The position numbers and the translations under genes were made by a program. The notes below the pieces were generated by a model. The model was given only the letters and a program-made list of their open reading frames with translations. It had not been told where the DNA came from and searched no databases. 64,000 nt of DNA from Pseudoxanthomonas sp. F37 (GTDB lineage: Bacteria; Pseudomonadota; Gammaproteobacteria; Xanthomonadales; Xanthomonadaceae): the NCBI RefSeq assembly GCF_022965755.1, contig NZ_CP095187.1:2728001-2792000 (forward strand), read 5' to 3'. This document shows, piece by piece, positions 1-8,697 of this stretch (position 1 is its first letter; each line of letters begins with the position of its first letter).

Positions 1-46
1 TCGCGAAGCGCTTGAAGGACCGGCGCCTCCTTGCCGGCACAGGAAA

Positions 47-74
47 GGCCGCCCTCACGGGCGGCCTTTTTTTT
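47..74 (+). terminator. Rho-independent terminator
   Basis: An 8-bp perfect GC stem (GGCCGCCC / GGGCGGCC, 47-66, loop TCAC) is followed by eight T residues at 67-74. It would end transcription of a plus-strand gene lying left of the window. Read on the other strand the same stem is followed by TTTCC, so it may also end the PadR/HAAS operon, which stops at 109. Confidence 0.85.
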
Positions 75-108
75 GTTCGCGACCCACCTCGCGCCCCCAT
101 TCGACCAC

Positions 109-1029
109 TCACACCACCGGCGTGCGCACCAGCAGGTGCTTGGCCAGCCAGCCGTGGAAACGGCCGACCAGGCGCGCCAGGTGCAGGGTGACGAAGAGCA
201 GGAGGAAGCCGGCGACGGACAGGACCGGCAGCATCCAGGGCGCGTCAGTGGCCATGTTCCAGTCGCCGAAGTTCAGCACATAGTCGAATGGCAGGAAGTA
301 GGCCACCGGCGCCGCGATGAAGCCCAGCGATACGGCCAGCAGCGTGATGGCCACCGAGAAGTACAGGACCCCCAGCGGATGCATCAGCAGCAGGTACAGC
401 ATCGCCGTCCAGGTGCGGCCGTCGGTGAACAGCTCCTTCAGGCGCGTCGTCCACGGCTTGTCGCGCTGCGTATACAGCGGACGGCGCGGCATGCGTTCGC
501 CCAGCAGCACTTCCACCACGCGCCCTTCCACCAGCGACAGCAGGCGCACCGACATCAGGAACAGCAGCAGCAGCGGGATGCCGACGATCAGGATGAGCAG
601 GCCGGCCGACAGGCTGGCGCCGGTCACCACCCAGGTGAAGTAGAACGTACCGGTGGCCAGCGACAACAGCATGTAGAACAGCGCACCGTAGGTGCGCGCA
701 TCGGCGGCCACCCCGAAGAACCGTCCCGGCAGCGACTTGCGCTTGGGGGGAACCGGCGGACGCAAGGCCTTGGCGACGGTGACCTCGGTCTCGCGGTAGA
801 TGTCGGCCACTTCCTCCGGCGCACCGTAGCTGCCGGCGACCGAGGCGATCACCTCGGCTTCGGACTTGCCGGGGTTCTCCGCCAGTTCCGAGCGCAGGTA
901 TTCCTCGGCGTCGTACAGGGCATCCTGGATCATCGCCTTGTCCGCCCCCGCAAGCGCGGCGCGCAGCTGCTCCAGGTATTCGGGAATCGTGGTGGGCAGG
1001 CGGCTGCCCGGGTCGGTGGTGGTGTTCAT
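109..1029 (-). CDS. HAAS-domain membrane protein (putative sensor)
   Basis: A 306-residue membrane protein. The N-terminus (about residues 12-80) matches the HAAS signalling domain (DUF1700-like helical domain with IPEYLEQLRAAL and SYGAPEEVA). It is followed by three hydrophobic blocks (about 115-155, 205-245 and 270-300) like those of the putative-sensor membrane domain often fused to HAAS. The ATG overlaps the TGA of the upstream PadR gene in an ATGA, so the two are translationally coupled. HAAS proteins are commonly paired with PadR regulators and thought to transmit membrane or ligand signals. The substrate is unknown. Confidence 0.8.
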   Translation of the reverse strand: MNTTTDPGSRLPTTIPEYLEQLRAALAGADKAMIQDALYDAEEYLRSELAENPGKSEAEVIASVAGSYGAPEEVADIYRETEVTVAKALRPPVPPKRKSLPGRFFGVAADARTYGALFYMLLSLATGTFYFTWVVTGASLSAGLLILIVGIPLLLLFLMSVRLLSLVEGRVVEVLLGERMPRRPLYTQRDKPWTTRLKELFTDGRTWTAMLYLLLMHPLGVLYFSVAITLLAVSLGFIAAPVAYFLPFDYVLNFGDWNMATDAPWMLPVLSVAGFLLLFVTLHLARLVGRFHGWLAKHLLVRTPVV

Positions 1030-1391
1030 GCAGGAATCCCCTCAAGCACGGAATCGACGGAATCGCGGGTGGCGCGCCAGGCGGCGGCCCAGGACTGCAG
1101 GGTCTGTCGCCCCGCCTCGGTGATGCGGTAGTAACGGCGTGGCGGGCCCGCGACCGACGGCTCGACGAAGCTGTCCAGCAGGCCGCCGCCCTCCAGGTTG
1201 CGGAGGACCGGGTACAGGGCACTCTGCTTGCCGCTGAGCACGCCGTCGCCGACACGCTCCAGCTGCTTGGCGATCAGGTAGCCGTACAACGGCTCGCCCG
1301 CGCGGGCCAGCACCGCCAGCAGCGCCAGCGACACGGTGCCGGCGCTCAGCTCCTTCTGGAACTTCTTCAGATGGATATCGGGTTCACTCAT
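1026..1391 (-). CDS. PadR family transcriptional regulator
   Basis: A 121-residue winged-helix protein. Residues about 15-85 carry the PadR fold (GTVSLALLAVLARAGEPLYGY, then a helix-turn-helix, LYPVLRNLEGGGLL and RRYYRIT wing residues). The C-terminal dimerisation helix is short, as in subfamily 2. It is the first gene of a two-gene unit with the HAAS protein. PadR proteins usually repress their own operon. An inverted repeat upstream (1433-1455) could be its operator. Confidence 0.9.
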   Translation of the reverse strand: MSEPDIHLKKFQKELSAGTVSLALLAVLARAGEPLYGYLIAKQLERVGDGVLSGKQSALYPVLRNLEGGGLLDSFVEPSVAGPPRRYYRITEAGRQTLQSWAAAWRATRDSVDSVLEGIPA

Positions 1392-1432
1392 GGCTCCCCC
1401 CTTCGCGGCGCACCCGCTAGGTTGGAGACGAT

Positions 1433-1455
1433 GCTATTGCGAACTTTGATATAGC
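1433..1455 (-). promoter_or_regulatory. Candidate PadR operator
   Basis: GCTAT (1433-1437) and ATAGC (1451-1455) form an inverted repeat with a 13-nt spacer in a locally AT-richer stretch 42-64 bp upstream of the padR start. The position suits autoregulation. The assignment rests on position and symmetry only. The rest of 1392-1537 shows no gene. Confidence 0.35.
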
Positions 1456-1537
1456 GAATGTGCCAGTAGTCACCGTGCCGGGCGTCAGCCCTGCCCGCCG
1501 ATGGCAGCCGGCCGCGCCGCGGCGACCCGCCGATCCG

Positions 1538-2065
1538 TCAACGCGAACCGTGCTGACGGTGCCGCGCCTGCCACCGCGCGGCCGCAAGCAATCCCGGCAG
1601 GGCGATGGCCCAGCCGATCGCCAGCCATGCCCATGCCCGCCAGGCGGGCGCGGCGAACTCGGCGGCTCCCCAACCGCGCGCGGCCGCCAGATACGCCAGG
1701 GGACCGCCGATGCCGCCCAGCAGCGCCCCCGCCCACCACCGCGCCTGCAGGCTGCGCATCGCGCCGTTGAGGGTGACCGCCAGCGAGGCCCAGAGCGCCA
1801 GGATCCAGGCGGGCGCCACCCCACCGCCGGCCATCGGGGCCCGGTACGTCACCCAGCCCTGCGCCGCGGCCACGCCGTCCACCACCAGTCCGCACGCCAC
1901 GGCCAGCGCCACCAGCTTCAGCTCGTCGCCGCGACGCGGCGACCACGCCACATGCACGGCGACGAACACCGCCGCGGCCAGCACGCCGGGCCATGCATTG
2001 CCCCGTCCGGCGGCGATCACCGCGATGAACCACACGATCTGGTTGCCGGCCACATTGAATAGCAT
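1538..2065 (-). CDS. DUF2878 family membrane protein
   Basis: A 175-residue, very hydrophobic protein beginning MLFNVAGNQIVWF, the conserved N-terminus of DUF2878 proteins. About five to six predicted membrane segments fill the length, and the tail is short and basic (RWQARHRQHGSR). I chose the ATG at 2065 because family similarity starts there; the open frame continues upstream to a TTG at 2149 but that stretch crosses a terminator hairpin. DUF2878 proteins have no established function. Transcription is probably separate from the secreted-protein gene upstream. Confidence 0.75.
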   Translation of the reverse strand: MLFNVAGNQIVWFIAVIAAGRGNAWPGVLAAAVFVAVHVAWSPRRGDELKLVALAVACGLVVDGVAAAQGWVTYRAPMAGGGVAPAWILALWASLAVTLNGAMRSLQARWWAGALLGGIGGPLAYLAAARGWGAAEFAAPAWRAWAWLAIGWAIALPGLLAAARWQARHRQHGSR

Positions 2066-2102
2066 GCGCCATGCCGCCTTCCGGATTCCGAATGCGGAAA
2101 GA

Positions 2103-2123
2103 CCGGGGGGCGACGCCCCCCGG
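2103..2123 (-). terminator. Terminator hairpin after the 2146-2736 gene
   Basis: A perfect 10-bp palindrome with a single central base (2103-2123), followed on the minus strand by TCTTTCC. It lies 23 bp past the stop of the secreted-protein gene and before the DUF2878 start, so it likely ends the upstream transcript. The T-run is imperfect. Confidence 0.5.
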
Positions 2124-2145
2124 CTCTCCCGGCGCATGTCATGGC

Positions 2146-2736
2146 TCAAGGTGCCGGCTCGTAGAAGTAGGTCTGCACGCGGGCGGTGCCTACCGGCAAG
2201 CCGGCCTGGAATGCGGACACGTTGAAGACCGCGTTCAATGCCACGGCCGCTTCGTCATTGAGCGTCAGCCGCACGTTGTCCAGTTGCACGGAACCGGCAC
2301 GTGCATGCCGTCCGCGCACCACCGGCGCGCTGAGCAGCGTGATGTCGAACAATGGCAGCCGGCCCAGCACACTGTCGTTGACCTTCACCAGTCCGGTCAG
2401 CACCGGTGCGGCGCCGGTCGTGTCGATGGTGTAGCTGCTCAGGTTGACCTCGGTGGCACCGGCGCGCAGCGTCAGGCCGCCCGCATGGTCCACCTCGCCT
2501 TTCAGGGTGCCCAGGTCCAGCTCGCCGCCGGGAATGGGGAACGAGGCGTTCGCACCGCGAAGCCGGGCCGGATACGAGGCTTTCACGGAGACGCCGAGCG
2601 AAGTCAGCGCGCCGGTCAGGTCGCCGGACAGCTGCACGCGCGTGTCGCCGCCGAGCGTGTTGACCGTGGGTGCGGCGGAGGCGGCGAACGGCAGCGCAGC
2701 GGCCAGCAGCAGCGCCGGGAATCGAAGCGTTTTCAT
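2146..2736 (-). CDS. Secreted protein of unknown function
   Basis: 196 residues with a clear Sec signal peptide (MKTLRFPALLLAAALPFAASA, cleavage after ASA near residue 21). The mature part is rich in short alternating hydrophobic/polar stretches (VQLSGDLTGAL, VNLSSYTID, VKVNDSVLGRLPLF, VQLDNVRLTLN), suggesting an all-beta fold. It has no cysteines or catalytic motif that I recognise. It ends YFYEPAP. The ATG at 2736 is chosen because the signal peptide starts there; upstream codons are arginine-rich and not protein-like. No family recognised; a periplasmic location is inferred. Confidence 0.7.
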   Translation of the reverse strand: MKTLRFPALLLAAALPFAASAAPTVNTLGGDTRVQLSGDLTGALTSLGVSVKASYPARLRGANASFPIPGGELDLGTLKGEVDHAGGLTLRAGATEVNLSSYTIDTTGAAPVLTGLVKVNDSVLGRLPLFDITLLSAPVVRGRHARAGSVQLDNVRLTLNDEAAVALNAVFNVSAFQAGLPVGTARVQTYFYEPAP

Positions 2737-2910
2737 GGTGTCTGTTCCTGTGAATAAGGGCTCAGGGGAAATACCTTCAACACGGGCACGCGCGGTGACG
2801 CACGCTTCTGGCGCCCTGCGGCGCGTGCGACGCAGGACGGGAGGGCCTACGCGGGCAGGCGGAACCTGGATGCAGAACCGCATCGGCGCGGGGAAACGGG
2901 CCGACGGGCG

Positions 2911-2929
2911 GCCCGTCGGATGGGATGGA
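2911..2929 (-). terminator. Possible terminator after regA
   Basis: An 8-bp perfect stem (CCGACGGG / CCCGTCGG) with a 3-nt loop, 38 bp beyond the regA stop. The minus-strand 3' flank is GGCCCGTTTCCCC, so no real T-run. It is the only strong hairpin in the 230-bp gap 2737-2966, which otherwise holds no gene that I can support. Confidence 0.35.
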
Positions 2930-2966
2930 GTGCGGCGGCGGCGCCGAGGAGGCGTCGCGTTGGCGC

Positions 2967-3512
2967 CTACTTGACCCGGCGCTTCTCGAGCTTGCGCGCC
3001 AGCGTGCGCCGGTGCAGTCCCAGCCGGCGCGCGGCCTCGGAAATGTTGAAGTCGCTGGCCGCGAGGGCTTCGTGGATGTGCTCCCACTCCAGCGTCTTGA
3101 TCGAGGTGGTGCGCGCGGTCAGTTCGACATCCGCATCGCCCACGGCGCGCTGGAACGCCGCCTCGATGTCGTCGGTGTTGGATGGCTTGGCCAGGTAGTG
3201 GCGCGCGCCCAGCTTGATCGCCTCCACCGCCGTGGCGATGCTGGCGTAACCGGTCAGCACCACGATCACCATCGCCGGATCGGCGTCGTGCAGATGCTTG
3301 ACGCTGGACAGGCCTGACGCGCCGTTGGCCAGTTTCAGGTCCACCACCGCATGCGTGGGCGCGAATTCGTCCAGCAACGCCGCCATGCCCTCCTCGCCGG
3401 CGAGATGGCGCACCTGGTAGCCGCGCCGCTCGAACGAGCGCACCAGCGTGCGGGCGAAGGCCGCGTCGTCCTCGACGATCAACAACCGGCGCTCATTCTT
3501 GGTCGTCATCAT
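2967..3512 (-). CDS. regA: Response regulator RegA/PrrA/RoxR type
   Basis: A 181-residue redox response regulator. The receiver domain (about 9-125) has the acidic pair ED14-D16, phospho-acceptor D58 in VVDLK, T in VVLTGYAS and K in LAKPS. The C-terminal Fis-type helix-turn-helix (about 150-178, ISEAARRLGLHRRTLARKL) closely follows the RegA/ActR/PrrA consensus. It overlaps the end of regB by about 20 bp and is the last gene of the cyo operon. RegA homologues control aerobic/anaerobic genes, including terminal oxidases, so control of this operon is likely. Confidence 0.92.
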   Translation of the reverse strand: MMTTKNERRLLIVEDDAAFARTLVRSFERRGYQVRHLAGEEGMAALLDEFAPTHAVVDLKLANGASGLSSVKHLHDADPAMVIVVLTGYASIATAVEAIKLGARHYLAKPSNTDDIEAAFQRAVGDADVELTARTTSIKTLEWEHIHEALAASDFNISEAARRLGLHRRTLARKLEKRRVK

Positions 3513-4839
3513 CCCGGTCCTCTATGGCGATCGCCGCCAGCGGCAGCGTCACCCTCACCAGCGCGCCGCCCTGGGGGCGGTTCTCCGCCTGCAGCCGGCC
3601 ACCCAGCGTGCGGGCCACGTTGACCGACAGGAACAGGCCCAAGCCGCCGCCCGGCCGGCCCTTGCTGCTGTTGTAGGGCGTGCCCAGCCGCTGCAGGATG
3701 CCCGGCTCGAACCCGGGCCCGGCGTCTGCCACCTCCACCACCACGGCGTCGTCCTCGCAGCGCACCTCCAGGGCGACCCAGTCGGGTGAGGCTTCCAGCG
3801 CGTTGTCCAGCACGTTGAACACCATCTGCCGAAGGCCGGCATCGGTGACGATACGCGGGTCGGGGGCACTCTGGTTGCGGTAGTCGAAGCGCGGCGGATT
3901 CCGTGCCAGTTCCCATTCATGCGCCAGTTCGTCGAACAGCGCGTGCAGCGTGGTTTCGGTGGGCGCTTCGGCGCGGGTCTCGCCGGCGGCCATCAGGATG
4001 TTGGTGACGATGGACTTGCAGCGCGCCACCTGCGCCTGCATTTCCAGCACGTCGTTGTGCAGTTCGCCATCGGAGGCCATGGTGGGCAGGTGCTGCCAGT
4101 CCCCCAGGATCACCGACAGCGTGGACAGCGGCGTGCCCAGTTCGTGCGCGGCACCGGACGCCAGCAGGCCGATCCGCACGATGTGTTCCTCCTCGACCGC
4201 CCGCTGGCGCAGCTCGGCCAAGCGTGCGTCGCGTTCGCGCAGGATGCCGCCGATGCGGGTGATGAACACCACCAGCAGGCCGGCGATCAGCAGGAAGCAG
4301 ACCAGCAGCCCCTGCACGTAGTGGTCGGCCAGTCCGTGCGCCGGCTCGACGACGAGCTTGAGGGGCGCGGGCACCACGGCCAGTCCCGTCACGCACAGCG
4401 CCGCCGCCGCGGCGATCGCCCAGCTCCACGGCGAACGCAGCAGCACCGTTCCCAGCACCACCTGCAGCAGGAACAGGAAGACGAAGGGATTGCCGATGCC
4501 GCCGGACAGGTACAGCTGGACGGTGAGCGAGGCCACGTCCACCAGCAGGCCGACCAGCAGCGCCGCATGCGAAACCTGCGCGCGGCGGCGCCACCATGCC
4601 TGGCTGGCCAGATTGAACAGCACCAGCCCGGCCAGCACGGCGGACATCGGCTCCAGCGGCAGCGCCACGCCCAGTCCGTACTGCACCACCAGGATGGTCG
4701 CCACCTGCCCCACCACCGCGATCCAGCGCAGCTGGATCAGCTGCTGCATGTTGCGCAGGCCGGCACGGTCATGCGAGCCGGTCGAACGCGCGACCGGCGG
4801 TGCGGGATCACCGGCGGATTCAGCCTGGCGGAAGTACAT
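3493..4839 (-). CDS. regB: Sensor histidine kinase RegB/PrrB/RoxS type
   Basis: 448 residues. Six membrane helices fill residues 35-195. The loop carries GGIGNPF (113-119), matching the GGxxNPF quinone-binding motif of RegB. The H-box is HELGTPL with phospho-acceptor H232, and C274 lies 42 residues later, close to the spacing of the redox-active Cys in Rhodobacter RegB (about 40). The ATPase has N-box VLDNALEAS, DAGPGFE and GGLGLFLS. Start at ATG 4839, overlapping SURF1 by 20 bp. It should sense quinone-pool redox state or oxygen and phosphorylate RegA. Confidence 0.92.
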   Translation of the reverse strand: MYFRQAESAGDPAPPVARSTGSHDRAGLRNMQQLIQLRWIAVVGQVATILVVQYGLGVALPLEPMSAVLAGLVLFNLASQAWWRRRAQVSHAALLVGLLVDVASLTVQLYLSGGIGNPFVFLFLLQVVLGTVLLRSPWSWAIAAAAALCVTGLAVVPAPLKLVVEPAHGLADHYVQGLLVCFLLIAGLLVVFITRIGGILRERDARLAELRQRAVEEEHIVRIGLLASGAAHELGTPLSTLSVILGDWQHLPTMASDGELHNDVLEMQAQVARCKSIVTNILMAAGETRAEAPTETTLHALFDELAHEWELARNPPRFDYRNQSAPDPRIVTDAGLRQMVFNVLDNALEASPDWVALEVRCEDDAVVVEVADAGPGFEPGILQRLGTPYNSSKGRPGGGLGLFLSVNVARTLGGRLQAENRPQGGALVRVTLPLAAIAIEDRDDDDQE

Positions 4840-5620
4840 GCGGGTCCGGGGAGGAGCGTCGGCGCCGATCATCGCGCAAGCGGCGCTCGGACGCGACCAG
4901 GACACCGGCGGCCACCAGCGCCAGCAGCGCCATGCCGAACCAGGTCAGCGCGTAGGACAGGTGCGGATCGCGGAACTTCACCACCGTCATGCCGCCGCGC
5001 GGCCAGCCGCGCAAGCCCGGCTCGGCCTCGGCATCGATGAAGAAGGGGGCGACGTGGGCGGCCGGAAGACCCAGCCTGCGCGCGATCGCGGCGACATCGC
5101 GCGAGTACCAGCGGTTCTGGTCAGGCAGGTTGCGGCGCAGGAAGCCGCCACCGGGCTCGCTGGTACGCAGCAGGCCTTCCACCACCACCCTGCCCTCGGG
5201 CGCCGGCGCGACGGTTCCACCGGGCGGCACGAACCCACGGTTCACCAGTACATGGTCGCCCTCCTCGGTCCGCAGCGCCTGCATCACCCAGAATCCGCCG
5301 CCAAGCTCGGTGACGGCCTGCGTGCGCGCCTGCCGGTCCCGCAGGAAATGTCCGGCCACCCGGACACGCCGGTAGCCATCGGCGGCCTCGCTGACGGCTG
5401 GCCATCGCGCACGCGTCGGTGCCGGGACGGCGGCCGCATGCACGCGCGCCTCGACGCGGGCGATCAGGTCGTGCTTCCACGCCATCCGCTGCAGCTGCCA
5501 CAGCCCCAGCGCGACGAAGCCGGCACAGGCGACCGCCAGCAGTGCAACGAACACGAACCGCCCCCACCTCCGTGCCGTACGCGGCGCGCCGGATGCCGCA
5601 GCGGCGGCAGGCACGGTCAC
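4820..5620 (-). CDS. SURF1 family oxidase assembly protein
   Basis: 266 residues with an N-terminal membrane helix (about 20-40, FVALLAVACAGFVALGLWQLQR; the GLWQLQR motif is a SURF1 signature), a periplasmic domain with HVLVNRGFVP and a C-terminal helix (LTWFGMALLALVAAGVLVA). Start is a GTG at 5620 overlapping the cyoD stop in a GTGA; an in-frame ATG at 5704 would overlap cyoD by 88 bp and is less likely. SURF1 proteins assist heme insertion into subunit I, usually heme A. Its place directly after cyoD suggests a Surf1q-like role for this quinol oxidase. Confidence 0.88.
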   Translation of the reverse strand: MTVPAAAAASGAPRTARRWGRFVFVALLAVACAGFVALGLWQLQRMAWKHDLIARVEARVHAAAVPAPTRARWPAVSEAADGYRRVRVAGHFLRDRQARTQAVTELGGGFWVMQALRTEEGDHVLVNRGFVPPGGTVAPAPEGRVVVEGLLRTSEPGGGFLRRNLPDQNRWYSRDVAAIARRLGLPAAHVAPFFIDAEAEPGLRGWPRGGMTVVKFRDPHLSYALTWFGMALLALVAAGVLVASERRLRDDRRRRSSPDPHVLPPG

Positions 5621-6021
5621 GGCAGGCTCTGGACCGCGTCCCGCATCCGATGCATGTCGTGCGCTCCGGGCATCATGTGGGTGTTCATGTTGTGCATGAC
5701 CCATAGCGTGCCGGCCAGCACGATCACCAGCAGCACGGCGGTGAAGATGAGCGCGAACAGGTTCCAGCCGCCTTCCGACTTCGGGTTCATGTGCAGGAAG
5801 AAGACCATGTGCACCACCACCTGGACCATGGCGAAGGCCAGGATCACCAGCGTGGTGACGGCCGGCGTGGGCAGCACCTTGGCCATCACCAGCCAGAACG
5901 GGACCGCGGTCAGCACGACCGACAACACGAAGCCGGTCACGTACTCCTTCACGCTGGCGTGCGGAATGCCGTCCTCGAGGAAATCCTCGTCGTGCTCGGA
6001 ATGGGTGGAAGGGTTGCTCAT
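5617..6021 (-). CDS. cyoD: Cytochrome o/a-type quinol oxidase subunit IV
   Basis: 134 residues with three membrane helices (about 25-45, 52-72 and 85-105) and the CyoD hallmarks VKEYVTGFVLSVVLTAVPFW, VHMVFFLHM and EGGWNLFALIFTAVLL. The C-terminus is Met/His rich (WVMHNMNTHMMPGAHDMHRM), which is unusual and might touch metal. Its ATG shares one base with the cyoC TGA. The subunit stabilises CuB and oxidase assembly in the inner membrane. The ATG at 6021 is chosen because the long upstream in-frame extension is cyoC shadow. Confidence 0.92.
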   Translation of the reverse strand: MSNPSTHSEHDEDFLEDGIPHASVKEYVTGFVLSVVLTAVPFWLVMAKVLPTPAVTTLVILAFAMVQVVVHMVFFLHMNPKSEGGWNLFALIFTAVLLVIVLAGTLWVMHNMNTHMMPGAHDMHRMRDAVQSLP

Positions 6022-6653
6022 CACTGCGCGCCCATCAGGTAGACGAAGGTGAAGACGCCGATCCACACGACGTCCAGGAAGTGCCAGAACATCGACAGGC
6101 AGGCGATGCGGCGCGTGGTGGTGCGGGTGAGGCCCCACCTGCGCACCTGTACGCACAGGACGACCAGCCAGATGACGCCGAACAGCACGTGCAGGCCATG
6201 CGTGCCCACCAGGGTGAAGAACGCCGACAGGAACGCGCTGCGCTGCGGGCCCGCGCCGATGTGGATGAGGTGGTGGAACTCGTAGACCTCGATCGACAGG
6301 AAGGCCAGGCCCAGCAGGCCGGTGACCAGCAGCCAGCCGATCGTGGCGCGCACGTTGCGCTTGAGCATGGCCAGCATCGCCAGGCCGTAGGTGATCGAGG
6401 AGACCAGCAGGATGCCGGTGTTGACCGCGATCAGGTGCAGGTTGGGCAGGAACAGGTCGCGGCCGGACGGGCCCGCGGCGTAGCTGCCCGAGAACACCCC
6501 GAACGTGGCGAACAGGCAGCCGAAGATCATCAGGTCGCTGAGCAGGTAGATCCAGAATCCCAGCAGCGTGCCGTTCTCCGGGTGATGCCTGCCTTCGGTG
6601 TCCAGGAACACCGGCGAACCGTCGGCTCGGGTCAGGGCGATGGACTCAGACAT
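6021..6653 (-). CDS. cyoC: Quinol oxidase subunit III
   Basis: 210 residues with five membrane helices and the subunit III signatures [42 protein letters not shown] and [20 protein letters not shown]. Length matches CyoC (about 204). The start ATG at 6653 overlaps the cyoB stop by 8 bp, so translation is coupled. It is a structural subunit of the heme-copper oxidase in the cytoplasmic membrane. Confidence 0.95.
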   Translation of the reverse strand: MSESIALTRADGSPVFLDTEGRHHPENGTLLGFWIYLLSDLMIFGCLFATFGVFSGSYAAGPSGRDLFLPNLHLIAVNTGILLVSSITYGLAMLAMLKRNVRATIGWLLVTGLLGLAFLSIEVYEFHHLIHIGAGPQRSAFLSAFFTLVGTHGLHVLFGVIWLVVLCVQVRRWGLTRTTTRRIACLSMFWHFLDVVWIGVFTFVYLMGAQ

Positions 6654-8655
6654 GGACCTGCTCCAATTGCGCGGTGCGCGCCTGTTCGACCCTGGCGACC
6701 TGGTCGGCGGGAATGTAGTAGTCGCGATCACGGTCGAAGCTGTGCCAGATCGCATAGGCGATCGTCGCCAGCAACGAAACACCCGCCAGCCACCAGACAT
6801 GCCAGATCAGGGCAAAGCCGCACAGGGCGCTCAGTGCCGACAGGACCACGCCGGCACCGGTGTTGCGCGGCATATGGATGGCCTTGAAGCCGCTCTTCGG
6901 ACGCTCGAACCCGCGCTGCTTCATGTCCGTCCAGGCATCGGTGTCGTGCACCACCGGCGTGAAGGCGAAGTTGTAGTCCGGCGGCGGCGAGGACGTGGAC
7001 CACTCCAGCGTGCGGCCGCCCCACGGGTCGCCGGTGTGGTCGCGCAGCTGCTCGCGGCGGCGGAAGCTGATGTAGATGCAGTACAGGAACGCGGCGATGC
7101 CGATGGCCACCAGCACCGCGCCGAAGGCCGCGATCTGGAACCAGATCTGCAGCGACGGATCCTCGAAGTGGCTCATGCGGCGGGTCACGCCCATCAGGCC
7201 CAGCACGTACAGCGGCGTGAACGCGAACCAGTAGCCGGCCAGCCAGAACCAGAACGACACCTTGCCCCAGAAGTCGTCCAGCCTGAAGCCGAACGCCTTG
7301 GGGAACCAGTGCGTCATCGCTGCGAACAGGCCGAACACCACACCGCCGATGATGACGTTGTGGAAATGGGCGACCAGGAACAGCGAGTTGTGCAGCACGA
7401 AATCCGCCGGCGGCACCGCCAGCAGCACGCCGGTCATGCCGCCGATCACGAAGGTCACCATGAAGCCCATCGTCCACAGCATGGGCACCTCGAAGCGGAT
7501 GCGGCCGCGGTACATGGTGAACAGCCAGTTGAAGATCTTCGCGCCCGTCGGGATCGAGATGATCATCGTGGTGATGCCGAAGAACGAGTTGACGCTGGCG
7601 CCCGACCCCATGGTGAAGAAGTGGTGCAGCCACACCAGGTAGGACAGCACGGTGATGCAGACCGTGGCATAGACCATCGACGAGTAGCCGAACAGGCGCT
7701 TGCCCGAGTACGTGGAGACGATCTCCGAGAACACGCCGAACAGCGGCAGGATGAGGATGTAGACCTCGGGATGGCCCCAGATCCAGATCAGGTTGACGTA
7801 CAGCATGGCGTTGCCGCCAAGATCGGTGGTGAAGAAGTTGGTGCCCACGTAGCGGTCCAGCGTCATCAGCACGAGCACGGCGGTCAGCACCGGGAACGAC
7901 ACCACGATCAGCACGTTGGTGCACAGCGCCGTCCAGGTGAACACCGGCATCTTCATCATGCCCATGCCCGGCGCGCGCATCTTCAGGATGGTCACCAGCA
8001 GGTTGACGCCGGACAACAATGTGCCTACGCCGGCGATCTGCAGCGCCCAGATGTAGTAGTCCAGCCCCACCCCGGGGTCCTGGTTGCCCAGGTTGGACAG
8101 CGCCAGCCAGCCCGAGGTGGAGAACTCGCCCAGGAACAGCGACAGCATCACCAGCACCGCGCCGGCGGTGGTCATCCAGAAGCTGAAGTTGTTGAGGAAC
8201 GGGAACGCCACGTCGCGGGCGCCGATCTGCAGCGGCACCAGGTAGTTCATCAGGCCGGTGACCAGCGGCATGGCCACGAAGAAGATCATGATCACGCCGT
8301 GGGCGGTGAAGATCTGGTCGTAGTGGTGCGGCGGCAGGTAACCCATGTTGTCGCCGAAGGCCATCGCCTGGTGCAGGCGCATCATGATGGCGTCGGCGAA
8401 GCCGCGCAGCAGCATCACCAGGCCCAGCACCATGTACATGATGCCGATCTTCTTGTGGTCGATGCTGGTGAACCACTCGCGCCACAGCCAGCCCCACAGC
8501 CGGTACCTGGTGATCACCGCCACCAGCGCAAGGCCGCCGATGCAGGTGCCGACGAAGGTCGCGGCGATGATCGGGTCGTGCAGCATGGGAATCGCATCCC
8601 AGGCCAGGCGACCGGTGATCGGGGAATGCGTGACGGTGCTGGTATCGAAAGCCAT
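6646..8655 (-). CDS. cyoB: Quinol oxidase subunit I
   Basis: 669 residues, the length of CyoB, with about 15 membrane helices. It reduces O2 and pumps protons using quinol. Quinone-site residues matching E. coli R71, D75, H98 and Q101 are present (R84, D88, H111 and Q114), as is a heme ligand in FTAHGVIM (H119). [12 protein letters not shown] carries the proton-channel Glu and a CuB His, then VWLHHFF and the heme ligands in [11 protein letters not shown]. It lies 42 bp after cyoA in the same operon. Sequence alone does not tell bo3 from ba3 heme use. Confidence 0.97.
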   Translation of the reverse strand: MAFDTSTVTHSPITGRLAWDAIPMLHDPIIAATFVGTCIGGLALVAVITRYRLWGWLWREWFTSIDHKKIGIMYMVLGLVMLLRGFADAIMMRLHQAMAFGDNMGYLPPHHYDQIFTAHGVIMIFFVAMPLVTGLMNYLVPLQIGARDVAFPFLNNFSFWMTTAGAVLVMLSLFLGEFSTSGWLALSNLGNQDPGVGLDYYIWALQIAGVGTLLSGVNLLVTILKMRAPGMGMMKMPVFTWTALCTNVLIVVSFPVLTAVLVLMTLDRYVGTNFFTTDLGGNAMLYVNLIWIWGHPEVYILILPLFGVFSEIVSTYSGKRLFGYSSMVYATVCITVLSYLVWLHHFFTMGSGASVNSFFGITTMIISIPTGAKIFNWLFTMYRGRIRFEVPMLWTMGFMVTFVIGGMTGVLLAVPPADFVLHNSLFLVAHFHNVIIGGVVFGLFAAMTHWFPKAFGFRLDDFWGKVSFWFWLAGYWFAFTPLYVLGLMGVTRRMSHFEDPSLQIWFQIAAFGAVLVAIGIAAFLYCIYISFRRREQLRDHTGDPWGGRTLEWSTSSPPPDYNFAFTPVVHDTDAWTDMKQRGFERPKSGFKAIHMPRNTGAGVVLSALSALCGFALIWHVWWLAGVSLLATIAYAIWHSFDRDRDYYIPADQVARVEQARTAQLEQVHV

Positions 8656-8697
8656 CTTGCTGGTCCGGTGAATCCAGGAATGCGGCGGCCGGGCGCG

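Noticed and set aside
2737..3087. N-terminal extension of the secreted protein at 2146
   Set aside because: The extension is Arg/Pro-rich and overlaps regA; a signal peptide starts at 2736.
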